Shown: positions 41,864 through 51,289 of the stretch, piece by piece | Layout of the letters: every line of letters begins with the position of its first letter | Position numbering within the stretch: position 1 is the first letter of the stretch | Assembly: GCA_013100825.1 (NCBI GenBank) | Contig: CP040001.1 | Span: 62,001-126,000 of the forward strand | DNA: 64,000 nt | Reading direction: 5' to 3' | Source: Candidatus Saccharibacteria bacterium oral taxon 488 | GTDB lineage: Bacteria > Patescibacteriota > Saccharimonadia > Saccharimonadales > Saccharimonadaceae | The notes under the pieces: generated by a model | Database searches by the model: none | What the model was told of the DNA's origin: nothing | What the model saw: the letters and a program-made list of their open reading frames with translations, nothing else | Translations under genes and position numbers: made by a program

Positions 41864-43873
41864 ATGGCGCTGCAGTTAAAAACCCAAAGGTGGTGGATCG
41901 GAGTCGGTGTTGTTGGGCTAGTGGTATTCGGAAGCCTTGGAGTGTATATCTGGCGTCATTATATCAGCGTGACGGCGCAAGTAGCGCCTGACGTAACTCA
42001 CGTCGAGAGGGCGGTGCTAGCAGCAAGCACGACAACGCCACCGGGCGGCAGTAGTTATGGCCCAGCCACGTCATATCACATGCCATGGGAGAAATATCCG
42101 GTTGGCGAGAGAGAGCAGATCGGCGGGACACCAGAACGGATTAGCAATTGGCCAACGGCTGGGGATGGTGGGTCTGACTGTCGTGTGAACGCAAATGCCA
42201 CGACAGTGGTCGATGGTATTGGCGGGACGTTTAATTATGGTGGGTTTATGATGATGCCATTACCGATGTCTGGTAATCGGACGGCTGGTCAGGATAAGTG
42301 TAGTGGATCGGTGTCAGCATGGACGGCACCGGATGGTGAAAATAGCACGTCTTCGGCGACGCCAGCGCCGAGTTGGTTTGACGATGTGGTAGCGGCTAAT
42401 AGCGGTGGTCTAGCGGGTGGAGCATATGTTAATCCACGAGCGTATGGTGGCTGGGCGACGGACGCTAATACCACGACGAAAGTGCCGTTTGGTGTACCCG
42501 CCCAGCGATCGGGCGCGGCTGGGGCGGCCGAGTTTGCCGAATGCGGCGGGGTTGCCAAGGAATCGGGGACATCGGCGTGGGCGACTGACGGGGCTTTTCG
42601 GCAGTCAATGTATGATCAAGGCGGCCAATCAAAGCCGCTCTGGGGTGCGCGTTGCAAGGATGAGACGAAGTTAAAGGAGTTCTTAACTCGACGCCATAAT
42701 GCGCCGCAAACTGATACTAATGGTGGAAATTACGTGAAGTCGTCTGGCGTGACGCTATTTCGGCAGAAATTCCGGCTGACGAGCCAGCAGCTCGAAGAGA
42801 TTCGTCAGCTGGATTTGTTGAACGATGGGCGCTCAGGGCTATACTTGCGTTTGGCGGTTGATGATTATGCTGCGGTGTACGTTAATGGCAAGCCAGTCTT
42901 CGCTAATCCGAAAGCGTCGTCTGGTGTCGAGATGAAGAGAATCATCGCGGATTATTTACGGGCTGGTGATAATGTGATTGCCCTAGAGGTGCAAGATGCG
43001 ATTGCTCCAACTAGCCTCGCCAATGCTAATGCGGCTGCTCGGTGGCTGCTCGGTGTGTATGCGCCAAAGGGGTGGCAGCCGGTGCCGGGGGAGCCGCGGC
43101 TGTACGGATCGTGGGCGGAATATGCCATTAGTGCACCTGGACAAATTATTTCCTCTTCGGGAGCAGGACTATCGTCTACGCCGACAGGGCGAACGGGGGC
43201 GATTGAGGCACGGCAATATAATGATCTGACGTTTCAGAACACTAACATCCCGTTTGGTAATTTTCGCGACAAGATGCCGACCGTACGCACACCTGATGCC
43301 TATTTTACGAACACGGGAAATTTATCCGGGGCGGTGTCTATGAGTGACGTGGCCGGTGGTGTGTATCAGGCTGGCAACCTGACGATTACCGGTGGAGAAA
43401 TTAAGCGTGGCCGGCAAATTGTTATCAAATCGGGCGGCGTGGTGACTATCAAGGGTGACGTAAAGCAGGAGGGCGGTAACTATTCGGCGGCTCGGGATCT
43501 GCCGCAGTTGATTATCAGCGCTCGGCATATTATCATTGAGCCGAATGTCACGCAGCTTGATGCTTGGCTGGTGGCCAAGAATGGTACAATCAATACCTGT
43601 GATACCATAGTTCGTGATAGTCGTCAGTGGCTGTCGGGGCTGGATGCGAAAACGTGTGAAAAACAGCTGCGGATCAACGGTCCGATTATCGCGAAGCACC
43701 TCTTTTTGCGTCGTACCTTTACCAAGGGTGGCGATACCTCTGGCAATAATCCGGGCGAGCCGGCGGAAATATTGAATTTGCGTGCTGATGCATATTTGTG
43801 GGGAAATGAGCGGTCGAAAGAATCGGGGGCTATCAAAACGATGCATCTAAAAGAGCTACCGCCACGATTTTAA
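41864..43873 (+). CDS. Large secreted or signal-anchored protein, unknown function
   Basis: The 669-residue protein has an N-terminal anchor (about 11-33, WWIGVGVVGLVVFGSLGVYIW) and a long Gly/Ala/Thr-rich external part. It includes a jelly-roll-like segment (LYLRLAVDDYAAVYVNGKPVF, DYLRAGDNVIALEVQD), as in carbohydrate-binding or PA14-like domains, and a C-terminal right-handed beta-helix-like stretch (GNLTITGGEIKRGRQIVIKSGG, LIISARHIIIEPNV). It starts with zero spacing after the previous stop, so the two are coupled. It precedes pilM and may be part of the pilus or surface layer; this is inference. Confidence 0.65.
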   Translation: MALQLKTQRWWIGVGVVGLVVFGSLGVYIWRHYISVTAQVAPDVTHVERAVLAASTTTPPGGSSYGPATSYHMPWEKYPVGEREQIGGTPERISNWPTAGDGGSDCRVNANATTVVDGIGGTFNYGGFMMMPLPMSGNRTAGQDKCSGSVSAWTAPDGENSTSSATPAPSWFDDVVAANSGGLAGGAYVNPRAYGGWATDANTTTKVPFGVPAQRSGAAGAAEFAECGGVAKESGTSAWATDGAFRQSMYDQGGQSKPLWGARCKDETKLKEFLTRRHNAPQTDTNGGNYVKSSGVTLFRQKFRLTSQQLEEIRQLDLLNDGRSGLYLRLAVDDYAAVYVNGKPVFANPKASSGVEMKRIIADYLRAGDNVIALEVQDAIAPTSLANANAAARWLLGVYAPKGWQPVPGEPRLYGSWAEYAISAPGQIISSSGAGLSSTPTGRTGAIEARQYNDLTFQNTNIPFGNFRDKMPTVRTPDAYFTNTGNLSGAVSMSDVAGGVYQAGNLTITGGEIKRGRQIVIKSGGVVTIKGDVKQEGGNYSAARDLPQLIISARHIIIEPNVTQLDAWLVAKNGTINTCDTIVRDSRQWLSGLDAKTCEKQLRINGPIIAKHLFLRRTFTKGGDTSGNNPGEPAEILNLRADAYLWGNERSKESGAIKTMHLKELPPRF

Positions 43874-43899
43874 GGGTTTTACATTTCAATATGCTTATG

Positions 43900-43905
43900 T
43901 ATAAT
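43900..43905 (+). promoter_or_regulatory. -10 box (TATAAT) for leaderless pilM operon
   Basis: TATAAT ends 8 nt before the pilM ATG at 43914 and presumably drives pilM through pilC. Confidence 0.65.
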
Positions 43906-43913
43906 AGAATAGT

Positions 43914-44960
43914 ATGAAATTAGCTAAAGGGCTGGGCGACTTTTTCGGATTAGACATCGGGACGAATGCGGTGCGTGTCGTTCAGTTGGCACGAACGAGC
44001 AACGGATGGAATCTGCTGCACTATGGTTATGCACCTGTTGACCCGAAGGTTACGGGTAGTGATTCGCCAGAGGCGCAGCGTAAGCTTGGTGAAGTGATCA
44101 TGACTGCTGTCGGACAGAGCGGTATCAAGACGCAAAATGTAGCGATTGGGCTACCGTCGAGCAAGACCTTTACGGCGATTATTGATGTGCCAAAAGTGTC
44201 AGACCAAGAGCTAAAGGCGACTATGAAATACCAGGTTGATCAGTACATTCCTATGGCGATTGAGGATGCCAAGGTTGATTGGGCACTGCTCGGCGACAGT
44301 TTGCGCGAGCAAGGCCAGTATGAGGTGTTATTGACGAGTGCAGCGATTAGCTATGTCGAGGAGCGGCTTGAGTTCATCGAAGGTCTTGGCTTTAATGTGG
44401 TTGCTGAGGAGCCGGATCCGATCGCGATGCTTCGGGCATTAGCACCGACTGATGGAGCGACCGCAAAGTTAGTACTAGATATGGGCGAACACTCGACCGA
44501 TTTGGCGGTCATTTATGGCGATATGCCGCGGTTAGTGCGCACGGTGCCGAGCGGATTGCAGGCGCTGGTGCGAGCGGCGGTGCAAAATCTCAACGTGCAG
44601 GATGATCAGGCTCGCCAGTTTATTATCAAGTTTGGTTTGGCGCCTGACCGGCTTGAAGGGCAAGTCCTCAGGGCGATTGATGGCGTGCTGGATAACTTTG
44701 CGACCGAGCTGACCAAATCAATTAAGTTCTTTCAGACGCGCTATCCGAGTATTTCCGTGTCAGGAATTTTACTATCGGGCTTTGGCGCGGCGATACCGAT
44801 GATGGATAATTATATTACTAACAAGACTGGTATACCGGCGACTACGGCCGATCCGTGGCAGCATGTTAGTCTTGGGCAGGCCGATCAGCAAAAATTAGCA
44901 CCAATTGCCTCGGAGTTTGCGACGGTTGTTGGTCTAGCGCAGCGGAGGAGTGGGTCGTGA
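43914..44960 (+). CDS. pilM: Type IV pilus assembly ATPase-like protein PilM
   Basis: Actin-like inner-membrane-associated protein that bridges PilN and the pilus motor. The 348-residue protein starts with KGLGDFFGLDIGTNAVRVVQL, the phosphate-1 loop of the actin fold, and has VLDMGEHSTDLAVIYGDMPRLVRTVPSG as phosphate-2 and ILLSGFGAAIPMMDNYI as the adenosine motif. It is the first gene of the operon, overlapping pilN by GTGA. Leaderless. Confidence 0.93.
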   Translation: MKLAKGLGDFFGLDIGTNAVRVVQLARTSNGWNLLHYGYAPVDPKVTGSDSPEAQRKLGEVIMTAVGQSGIKTQNVAIGLPSSKTFTAIIDVPKVSDQELKATMKYQVDQYIPMAIEDAKVDWALLGDSLREQGQYEVLLTSAAISYVEERLEFIEGLGFNVVAEEPDPIAMLRALAPTDGATAKLVLDMGEHSTDLAVIYGDMPRLVRTVPSGLQALVRAAVQNLNVQDDQARQFIIKFGLAPDRLEGQVLRAIDGVLDNFATELTKSIKFFQTRYPSISVSGILLSGFGAAIPMMDNYITNKTGIPATTADPWQHVSLGQADQQKLAPIASEFATVVGLAQRRSGS

Positions 44961-45688
44961 TTGAGATTAACTTGATTCCCGATGTCAAGCGCGAGCTGCT
45001 TCGGGCAAAAATGATGCGCAACACCGTGACAGCGATGTCGATAACCGTCAGCATGATCGCGGTCGGAGTGGCGGTTGCTCTCGGCTTAATCTTTGGTGGT
45101 CAGATAGCCTTGGAGGCGCTGCATGATGGAACAATTAAGAGTAAGACGCGCGAGCTGACGTCGATTGAAGATCTCGATAAGTTAGTGACCATTCAGCATC
45201 AGCTGGCGACAATTAACAAACTATCAAGTGAGCGTCAGGCCGATTCGCGGCTATTTGACGTGATGACGGCGGTCAATCCGGTGGCGCCAAATAGTATTAA
45301 AATTGCGACGCTAAAACTCAAGCCAGAGTCACGGACAATTACTATTGAGGGATCAGCTGAGAATGGCTATATTGCGCTGGAGATATTTAAGAAGACGATT
45401 ACTAATACGACTGTGCAGACAACACAAAATGGGCAAGAGGTTAAACAGCCGCTGGCTGAGAATCTGCAGGCGGGTGAGGCCAGCTTTGGTGAAGATGCCA
45501 ACGGTAAGAAGGTGTTGCGCTTCTCGTTCACGTTTACCTATCCGGCAGAATTGTTTTCGAAAACGAGTGGCTCAGTGGTGATTGCGACGCCAAACGGTAA
45601 AGTTGATGTGACTGATTCGCGGCTGGGGGTACCAGAGAGCCTATTTGCCAAGAAGCCAAAAGACGCTTCAAATAAGGAGAAAAACTAA
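44957..45688 (+). CDS. pilN: Type IV pilus assembly protein PilN
   Basis: Inner-membrane alignment protein whose N-terminal tail docks in PilM. The 243-residue protein starts MIEINLIPDVKRELLRAK, matching the INLLP-type motif, followed by one transmembrane helix (about 25-50) and an external ferredoxin-like domain. GTG start overlaps the pilM stop; its own stop overlaps the pilO ATG by one base, so translation is coupled. Confidence 0.9.
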   Translation: MIEINLIPDVKRELLRAKMMRNTVTAMSITVSMIAVGVAVALGLIFGGQIALEALHDGTIKSKTRELTSIEDLDKLVTIQHQLATINKLSSERQADSRLFDVMTAVNPVAPNSIKIATLKLKPESRTITIEGSAENGYIALEIFKKTITNTTVQTTQNGQEVKQPLAENLQAGEASFGEDANGKKVLRFSFTFTYPAELFSKTSGSVVIATPNGKVDVTDSRLGVPESLFAKKPKDASNKEKN

Positions 45689-46365
45689 TGCCTGAAAACA
45701 AAGACGTTGCCATCCGTAAACGCCAGCAGATTGATTCATCAAAGAAAACCATGTTTCTGTTCGTGGCGGGTGCGGCATTTGTGAGTGGCGTGGCAATTGT
45801 GGTGTCGTTCTTCCTCGTGCGGCAGATTTTGTTTCATGGCGCAGTTGTCCTTGCGAAGCAAGACACCATCAACACACTGGAGAATAATAAAAAGGCGGCC
45901 GAGTCGCTCAAAGATAATGTGCGTTCACTAGAGGCGAATGAGGCGCTTAACTCAGTGAAGTTAAAGGATAGTAGTAGTCCATTGCAGACGATTCTTGATG
46001 CACTGCCGGCTAGTGCGAATGCCGATGCGCTTGGTGCGTCCATCCAGAAGAAGTTCGTTAATGGCATCGCCGGTCTGTCACTAGAAAGTATCTCGGTCCA
46101 CTATACGGCGAATGAGTCGGGTGCGGAGCAAGAGGACGCTGGTGATGGTCGCTCGGCGGTGAGTTTTACCATGACAGTGAGCGGCACGTCATCGAGCCTC
46201 AAGGAGCTATTGACGCGCTTTGAAAAATCAATTCGGGTTATCAATATTACCGAGATCGAGATGCAGGCCAGCGAGGACGGCAAGATGACGATGGATATCT
46301 CTGGCAAGGCTTATTTTGAGCCGGCGCAAAAAGTTGGATTAGGAAAGAAGGTGATCAAGCCATGA
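45688..46365 (+). CDS. pilO: Type IV pilus assembly protein PilO
   Basis: Forms a heterodimer with PilN in the inner membrane. The 225-residue protein has a short basic cytoplasmic tail, a transmembrane helix (about 16-42), a coiled coil (about 50-85) and an external domain ending SGKAYFEPAQK. Position directly between pilN and the small downstream gene, and topology, support the call; sequence similarity to PilO is low, as is usual for this family. Confidence 0.82.
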   Translation: MPENKDVAIRKRQQIDSSKKTMFLFVAGAAFVSGVAIVVSFFLVRQILFHGAVVLAKQDTINTLENNKKAAESLKDNVRSLEANEALNSVKLKDSSSPLQTILDALPASANADALGASIQKKFVNGIAGLSLESISVHYTANESGAEQEDAGDGRSAVSFTMTVSGTSSSLKELLTRFEKSIRVINITEIEMQASEDGKMTMDISGKAYFEPAQKVGLGKKVIKP

Positions 46366-46592
46366 AGAAGAGCGATATAGCGATGATTGTGTTGATAGCC
46401 AGTCTCGGCGTTGTAGTGGCATATTTCGTTGCCAGTAGTATTCCGTTCTTGCGCGTACCGTCATCAGGTGTAGAGGTACAGACGATATCAAAAATTAGTC
46501 CAGATATTGAGCAGCCGGATAAGGCAGTGTTTCATCGCGATGCTATTAACCCAACGGTGGAAGCAATTGTTGGTAAAGCGACTGGTAGTTAG
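46362..46592 (+). CDS. Small membrane protein in the PilP position
   Basis: The 76-residue protein has an N-terminal hydrophobic segment (IAMIVLIASLGVVVAYFVASSI) and a short external tail. It overlaps pilO by ATGA and lies just before pilB, where PilP sits in many pilus operons, but it lacks a lipobox and is less than half the PilP length. It may be a reduced partner of PilN and PilO; in a cell without an outer membrane a true PilP-PilQ link is not needed. Confidence 0.6.
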   Translation: MKKSDIAMIVLIASLGVVVAYFVASSIPFLRVPSSGVEVQTISKISPDIEQPDKAVFHRDAINPTVEAIVGKATGS

Positions 46593-46604
46593 CGCGGAGG
46601 TGAT

Positions 46605-48368
46605 ATGGCGCTACTGACGGATGATATGCAGGGAAAATTGATTGGCTTGCTGACGAGCGAGGGCTTGATTGAGCGGTCGGTTGTTAAGGAGGCGCAAAAG
46701 CGTGCCAGCGAGTCGGGTAAGCCGTTACTGTCGCTGTTGACCGAGGAGCACCTTTTGGAGAATGAATTATTGGTGCATGCGGTGGCGCAATTGTCTGGTG
46801 TGCCGTATGTTAATCTCGCAAGCAGCGTGATTGAGCAGCACATCTTGAACCTGCTGCCGGAGGATGTTGCCGAGCGATTTATGGCGGTACCGCTGGCCGA
46901 GGTGCAGGGGCGCTTGGCGGTGGCGATGATTGACGCCAATAATGTCCAGGCGGTTGACTACCTAGCAAATCGTATTCAGCGGCCGCTGAAGGTATTTATG
47001 GCCTCCGAAGAAAGCATCCGTCATGTCCTTGGCCAGTACAGAACAGACTTATCATCGGTCAATGAGGCAGCGGAGGACTCACAGCGCGAAGCACTGGATG
47101 AGTCGTCGCAGAACATTGTGACGATCGTTCAAGATTCGCCGATCTCGCGGGCGCTTAGTACAATCCTAGAGTATGCAGTAAAGAGCCATGCCTCGGACGT
47201 GCACATTGAGCCGTTAGAAAAGGCGTTGAAAATTCGCTGCCGTGTTGATGGCGTGTTGCGGGAAATTATGCAGCTACCAAAAAGTATTGAACCAGCGCTG
47301 GTTAGCCGTATTAAAATTCTATCAAATCTCAAAATTGATGAGCATCGAATTCCGCAGGATGGCCAGTTTGCAGTCAATGTGGCTGGCAAGGACGTCGACC
47401 TACGTATCGCGATTTCGCCGGTGGTATGGGGAGAGCAGGTGGTGATTCGTCTGCTTGATAAGACAGGTAACTCGTTTGATCTGACTGATATGGGATACGC
47501 CGGGCGCGCACTGAGAGCCATCCAAAAAGGCATCAAGCGGCCGAGCGGAATGATCTTGACATCTGGGCCGACCGGTTCAGGTAAATCAACCAGTCTATAT
47601 GCGCTGATCAAGGAAATCAAGGACGACTCGATCAATATTGTGACGCTGGAGGATCCGGTGGAGTACAAGATTGACGGCGTCAATCAGATTCAGGTGCACG
47701 CTGATGTTGGACTGACGTTTGCGTCGGGCTTACGGTCAATCCTCCGGCAGGATCCCGACGTGGTGATGGTCGGTGAGATCCGCGATACTGAGACGGCGAA
47801 CTTGGCGGTGCAAGCGGCATTGACCGGACACTTGGTATTTTCGACGCTGCACACTAATTCGGCGGCGGGTGTGCTACCGCGGTTGCTGGATATGGGGATT
47901 GAACCGTTCTTGATTGCTAGTACCGTGAACACCATTATTGGCCAGCGGCTAGTCAGGCGGGTGGCACCAAAGTATGATTCATATCAATCGTCACCACTTG
48001 AAACGGAGACCATTCAGTCAACGGTTGGCCATCTCCTGCCAAAAACCCAGGCTGACATATCGACTGTTTCGCAGGATTTGGGCTACAAGGCCTTGCCATT
48101 ATCTGGTCAAGCCGCTTATACTTTAGTCAGGGGCCGCGATATGCCGCAGACGCCGCAAGGTTACTCTGGCCGGTGCGGTTTGTACGAGGTTATGGACGTC
48201 ACTGAGGAAGTTCAAAACCTGATCGTCAAGCGGGCAACCAGCGCCGAGATTCAGCGGCTTGCCATTCAGCAAGGCATGATAACGATGCGTCAAGATGGTT
48301 ATCTCAAGGCGCTCAGTGGTGTGACAACATTAGAAGAAGTAAATCGGGTAGCAGCCGATACAGCATAA
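46605..48368 (+). CDS. pilB: Type IV pilus extension ATPase PilB, zinc motif lost
   Basis: Hexameric motor that polymerises pilin. The 587-residue protein has the N1 (MshE-N-like) domain, the N2 domain, and the ATPase core with Walker A (SGPTGSGKSTSLYAL, about 320), the Asp box (TLEDPVEY), Walker B (DPDVVMVGEIRDTETA) and the His box (TGHLVFSTLHTNSA). The tetracysteine zinc insert of normal PilB is not present: RLVRRVAPKYDSYQ has Ala and Tyr where CxxC is expected, and YSGRCGLYE follows without the second CxxC. GGAGGTGAT precedes the ATG. Confidence 0.95.
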   Translation: MALLTDDMQGKLIGLLTSEGLIERSVVKEAQKRASESGKPLLSLLTEEHLLENELLVHAVAQLSGVPYVNLASSVIEQHILNLLPEDVAERFMAVPLAEVQGRLAVAMIDANNVQAVDYLANRIQRPLKVFMASEESIRHVLGQYRTDLSSVNEAAEDSQREALDESSQNIVTIVQDSPISRALSTILEYAVKSHASDVHIEPLEKALKIRCRVDGVLREIMQLPKSIEPALVSRIKILSNLKIDEHRIPQDGQFAVNVAGKDVDLRIAISPVVWGEQVVIRLLDKTGNSFDLTDMGYAGRALRAIQKGIKRPSGMILTSGPTGSGKSTSLYALIKEIKDDSINIVTLEDPVEYKIDGVNQIQVHADVGLTFASGLRSILRQDPDVVMVGEIRDTETANLAVQAALTGHLVFSTLHTNSAAGVLPRLLDMGIEPFLIASTVNTIIGQRLVRRVAPKYDSYQSSPLETETIQSTVGHLLPKTQADISTVSQDLGYKALPLSGQAAYTLVRGRDMPQTPQGYSGRCGLYEVMDVTEEVQNLIVKRATSAEIQRLAIQQGMITMRQDGYLKALSGVTTLEEVNRVAADTA

Positions 48369-48386
48369 AAGAAAAGGGGGACGATT

Positions 48387-49457
48387 ATGAACAATCAAGA
48401 ATTACGCATCGAAATTTTACTCGAAGAGGTGGTTAAAAAGCGGGCCTCAGACCTTCACATTCAAGTGGGCCTGCCACCGATGCTGCGTATTGACGGAACA
48501 TTGGTCGCAGCAACGGGCACGCAGCCACTTGATGAGGCGACCGTGGAGCGGCTGGTATTTCAGATTCTTGATGAGGATCAGCGGCAAATTTTGCTCAAAG
48601 ATAAGGAGTTTGACTTTTCGTTTGCGTTCGGTACACTAGGACGATTCCGGGTGAATGCCTTTCATGAGAGGGGTAACTTGGCGGCGGCGCTGCGCTTAAT
48701 TCCAAACGAGATCAAGACTGCGCAGGAGCTGGGCATGCCGCCAATTGTCAATACATTTGCCGATTTCCCACGCGGTTTGGTGTTGGTGACGGGGCCGACT
48801 GGTTCTGGTAAATCGACGACGCTGGCGGCGCTGGTCGACAAAATTAACGCCGAAAAGTCGCAGCACATCATTACTATCGAAGACCCGATTGAGTTCACGC
48901 ACAAGTCAAAAAAATCAGTGGTGGTGCAGCGTGAGGTTCATTATGACACCTATTCGTTCTCAGCGGCGCTGCGCTCGAGCCTGCGCCAAGACCCAGACGT
49001 GGTGCTGATCGGTGAGATGCGCGACCTCGAGACAATCTCGGCGGCGATTACCATTGCCGAGACCGGGCACTTGGTGTTTGCGACGCTACACACCAACTCG
49101 GCGGCGCAGTCGATTGACCGTATGATCGACGTCTTCCCGCCGCATCAACAGCCGCAAATCCGGGCGCAGCTATCAAACATCCTGATGGCAATTTGTTCGC
49201 AGCGGCTGGTGCCGTCTATCGGTGGTGGTCGGGTGGTGGCGGCCGAGATCATGATTGCTAATCCAGCGGTGCGTAACATTATTCGCGAAGGCAAGAGCCA
49301 TCAGCTGGATGCCGTCATTCAGACGGGTGCTGATCAGGGTATGCAGACCATGGATCGGACGCTGGTAAATCTGGTACAAAACGGTACGATTACCTATGAT
49401 AGTGCCCGTGAGTTTGCGGTTGATCTAGCGGAGTTTGAGCGGCTTATCAGGGGATAG
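48387..49457 (+). CDS. pilT: Type IV pilus retraction ATPase PilT
   Basis: Depolymerises the pilus and powers twitching. The 356-residue protein has the PAS-like N-domain (KKRASDLHIQVGLPPMLRIDG), Walker A (TGPTGSGKSTTLAAL), Asp box (TIEDPIEF), Walker B (DPDVVLIGEMRDLET), His box (TGHLVFATLHTNSAAQSIDRMID) and the AIRNLIRE-like motif as AVRNIIREGK. All features are intact. AAAGGGGGAC lies upstream of the ATG, 18 nt after pilB. Confidence 0.96.
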   Translation: MNNQELRIEILLEEVVKKRASDLHIQVGLPPMLRIDGTLVAATGTQPLDEATVERLVFQILDEDQRQILLKDKEFDFSFAFGTLGRFRVNAFHERGNLAAALRLIPNEIKTAQELGMPPIVNTFADFPRGLVLVTGPTGSGKSTTLAALVDKINAEKSQHIITIEDPIEFTHKSKKSVVVQREVHYDTYSFSAALRSSLRQDPDVVLIGEMRDLETISAAITIAETGHLVFATLHTNSAAQSIDRMIDVFPPHQQPQIRAQLSNILMAICSQRLVPSIGGGRVVAAEIMIANPAVRNIIREGKSHQLDAVIQTGADQGMQTMDRTLVNLVQNGTITYDSAREFAVDLAEFERLIRG

Positions 49458-49460
49458 CAC

Positions 49461-50672
49461 ATGAAAAAATATTACTATGAAGCCAGGGATTCGGCCACGC
49501 AAAAGATTACCAAGTCGGTTGTGCAGGCTGAGAGCGAGGTCGCCGCGGCGAAATTGCTGAGCGCTCAGGGTTTCGTGCCGCTGAAAATTGAGCTTCAAGA
49601 TGAGCGTGAGGGCTTCTTTCAGCGATTGTCAAATAAAATATCGTCCAAGGACAAGATCGTCTTTACGCGGCAGCTAGCGACGTTGATTGGTGCGGGGTTG
49701 CCGCTGGCGCAGAGCATGCATACGGTACTGGAGCAGACGCAAAACAAGCGGATGCAGAGTATCATTCAGGAGATAATTTCCGATATTGAGGGCGGTCGGC
49801 AATTATCAAGTGCGTTCGAGAAGCATCCAGAAGTATTTGACAATGTGTATGTAGCATTGGTGGCGGCCGGTGAGGTATCAGGAACGTTGGATGAAGCGCT
49901 TAAGCGCATCGCGTCACAACAAGAAAAAGATACAGCGATGCTTAGCAAAGTGCGTGGCGCCATGGTCTATCCGGCGATTGTGCTGTTAGTGATCATCGCA
50001 GTGGTGGTATTCATGCTCGTGATGGTAGTGCCGCAGGTCGAAGGGCTGTATGGTAGCTTACATAAAGAGCTACCGTTTACAACGAAGGCCATGGTCAGCG
50101 TCGCTGGTTTTTTGGCGCAGTTTTGGTGGGCGCTGGTGATTTTACTTGGTATCGGTTTGTATTTCTTTCAGCAGTATCTCAAAACCGAGGCTGGTATTCG
50201 CGCTAAAGATACGTTCAAGCTGAACATACCAGTGTTTGACGCCATGTTCCGCAAGCTGTACATGGCTCGCTTTACCCGTACTGGTCAAACGCTTCTCAAT
50301 AGCGGGGTGGCGATGCTGGACATGCTGCGCATCACCGCTCGGGCAGTCAATAATTCAGTTATCCGTCAAGGCATTGAGCATGCTAGCGAGAAGGTGAAGG
50401 GCGGCAAGGCGCTGTCGGTGTCCTTAAAAAATGAGGACTATATCTTGCCAATGGTGCCGCAGATGATCAAGATTGGCGAACAGTCGGGTAAGATTGATGA
50501 GATGATGGGCAAGTGTGCGCAGATTTACGAAGATGAGCTGGATGAAGAGATCAAGGCGATCACGACGACCATTGAACCGGTGCTGATGGTGGTCTTGGCG
50601 GTCGTGGCCGGCGTGATGGTGGGTGCGATAATCTTTCCAATTTATAATCTGGTCGGAGACATTAGCCTCTAG
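49461..50672 (+). CDS. pilC: Type IV pilus inner membrane platform PilC
   Basis: Polytopic platform on which pilins are inserted. The 403-residue protein has two GspF repeats: the first with FTRQLATLIGAGLPLAQSM, the second with FTRTGQTLLNSGVAMLDML, and three transmembrane segments (about 170-200, 215-245, 375-400). It begins 3 nt after the pilT stop. The fit to the family is close along the whole length. Confidence 0.95.
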   Translation: MKKYYYEARDSATQKITKSVVQAESEVAAAKLLSAQGFVPLKIELQDEREGFFQRLSNKISSKDKIVFTRQLATLIGAGLPLAQSMHTVLEQTQNKRMQSIIQEIISDIEGGRQLSSAFEKHPEVFDNVYVALVAAGEVSGTLDEALKRIASQQEKDTAMLSKVRGAMVYPAIVLLVIIAVVVFMLVMVVPQVEGLYGSLHKELPFTTKAMVSVAGFLAQFWWALVILLGIGLYFFQQYLKTEAGIRAKDTFKLNIPVFDAMFRKLYMARFTRTGQTLLNSGVAMLDMLRITARAVNNSVIRQGIEHASEKVKGGKALSVSLKNEDYILPMVPQMIKIGEQSGKIDEMMGKCAQIYEDELDEEIKAITTTIEPVLMVVLAVVAGVMVGAIIFPIYNLVGDISL

Positions 50673-50692
50673 ACAATCCATAAGCAGTACAG

Positions 50693-50698
50693 TATAAT
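50693..50698 (+). promoter_or_regulatory. -10 box (TATAAT) for the major pilin-like gene
   Basis: TATAAT with a leader of about 35 nt that carries AAAGGTGG, 8 nt before the ATG at 50738. A separate promoter would allow higher pilin expression than the assembly genes. Confidence 0.6.
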
Positions 50699-50737
50699 AG
50701 TAAGAGAAAGTTAAGTCACAGAAAGGTGGGCAACTTC

Positions 50738-51211
50738 ATGGCTCAGCAAAAAGCAAATAAAGGATTCACAATCATCGAGGTCGTGTTGGTGCTGGCAATC
50801 GCTGGGCTGATATTCTTGATGGTATTCTTGGCATGGCCGGCCCTGCAGCGCAGTCAGCGCGATACACAACGACGGAGCGATGTGACCAGGTTTGTCTCGC
50901 AGGTGAATAGTTACGCGACGAACAACAAAGGAAGTATCCCGAAAACCGATACGGGGTCGATTAATAGTTTCCTTGATTCGTATATGAAGCGTGGCAATGG
51001 TGAATTCAAGGATCCGCAGACAGGCAATAATTACAGCGTGGTAACTGGCGTCGCCCAACAAGGTTCGGCAACGACCGAGAAGATGGTCTATGCCACGAGC
51101 GCTCAATGTGATGGCGAAAATATTGTTGCCAAAAGTGGTTCGCCGCGCTCGTTCGCCGTCAAGGTGCAATTGGAAGGAAGCGGTGCGTTTTGTAAAGACA
51201 ACCAAAACTAA
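50738..51211 (+). CDS. pilA: Type IV prepilin, candidate major pilin
   Basis: The 157-residue protein has the class III signal MAQQKANKG followed by FTIIEVVLVLAIAGLIFLMV, with Phe at +1 and Glu at +5. The head domain ends with a pair of Cys (AQCDGENI and AFCKDNQ) forming the D-loop typical of pilins. It has its own promoter and its own terminator, as expected of a highly made major pilin. An in-frame start 12 bases upstream would overlap the ribosome-binding site. Confidence 0.88.
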   Translation: MAQQKANKGFTIIEVVLVLAIAGLIFLMVFLAWPALQRSQRDTQRRSDVTRFVSQVNSYATNNKGSIPKTDTGSINSFLDSYMKRGNGEFKDPQTGNNYSVVTGVAQQGSATTEKMVYATSAQCDGENIVAKSGSPRSFAVKVQLEGSGAFCKDNQN

Positions 51212-51229
51212 CCAGAGACAACGAATTAT

Positions 51230-51263
51230 TGGTAGCCTCCTACTATCAGGGGGCTGCTTTTTT
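51230..51263 (+). terminator. Terminator after pilA
   Basis: AGCCTCC (51234-51240) pairs with GGGGGCT (51249-51255) with one G-U, 8-nt loop, then GC and six Ts. Confidence 0.85.
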
Positions 51264-51289
51264 CATGATTTCTTGTTACCATTAACAGT

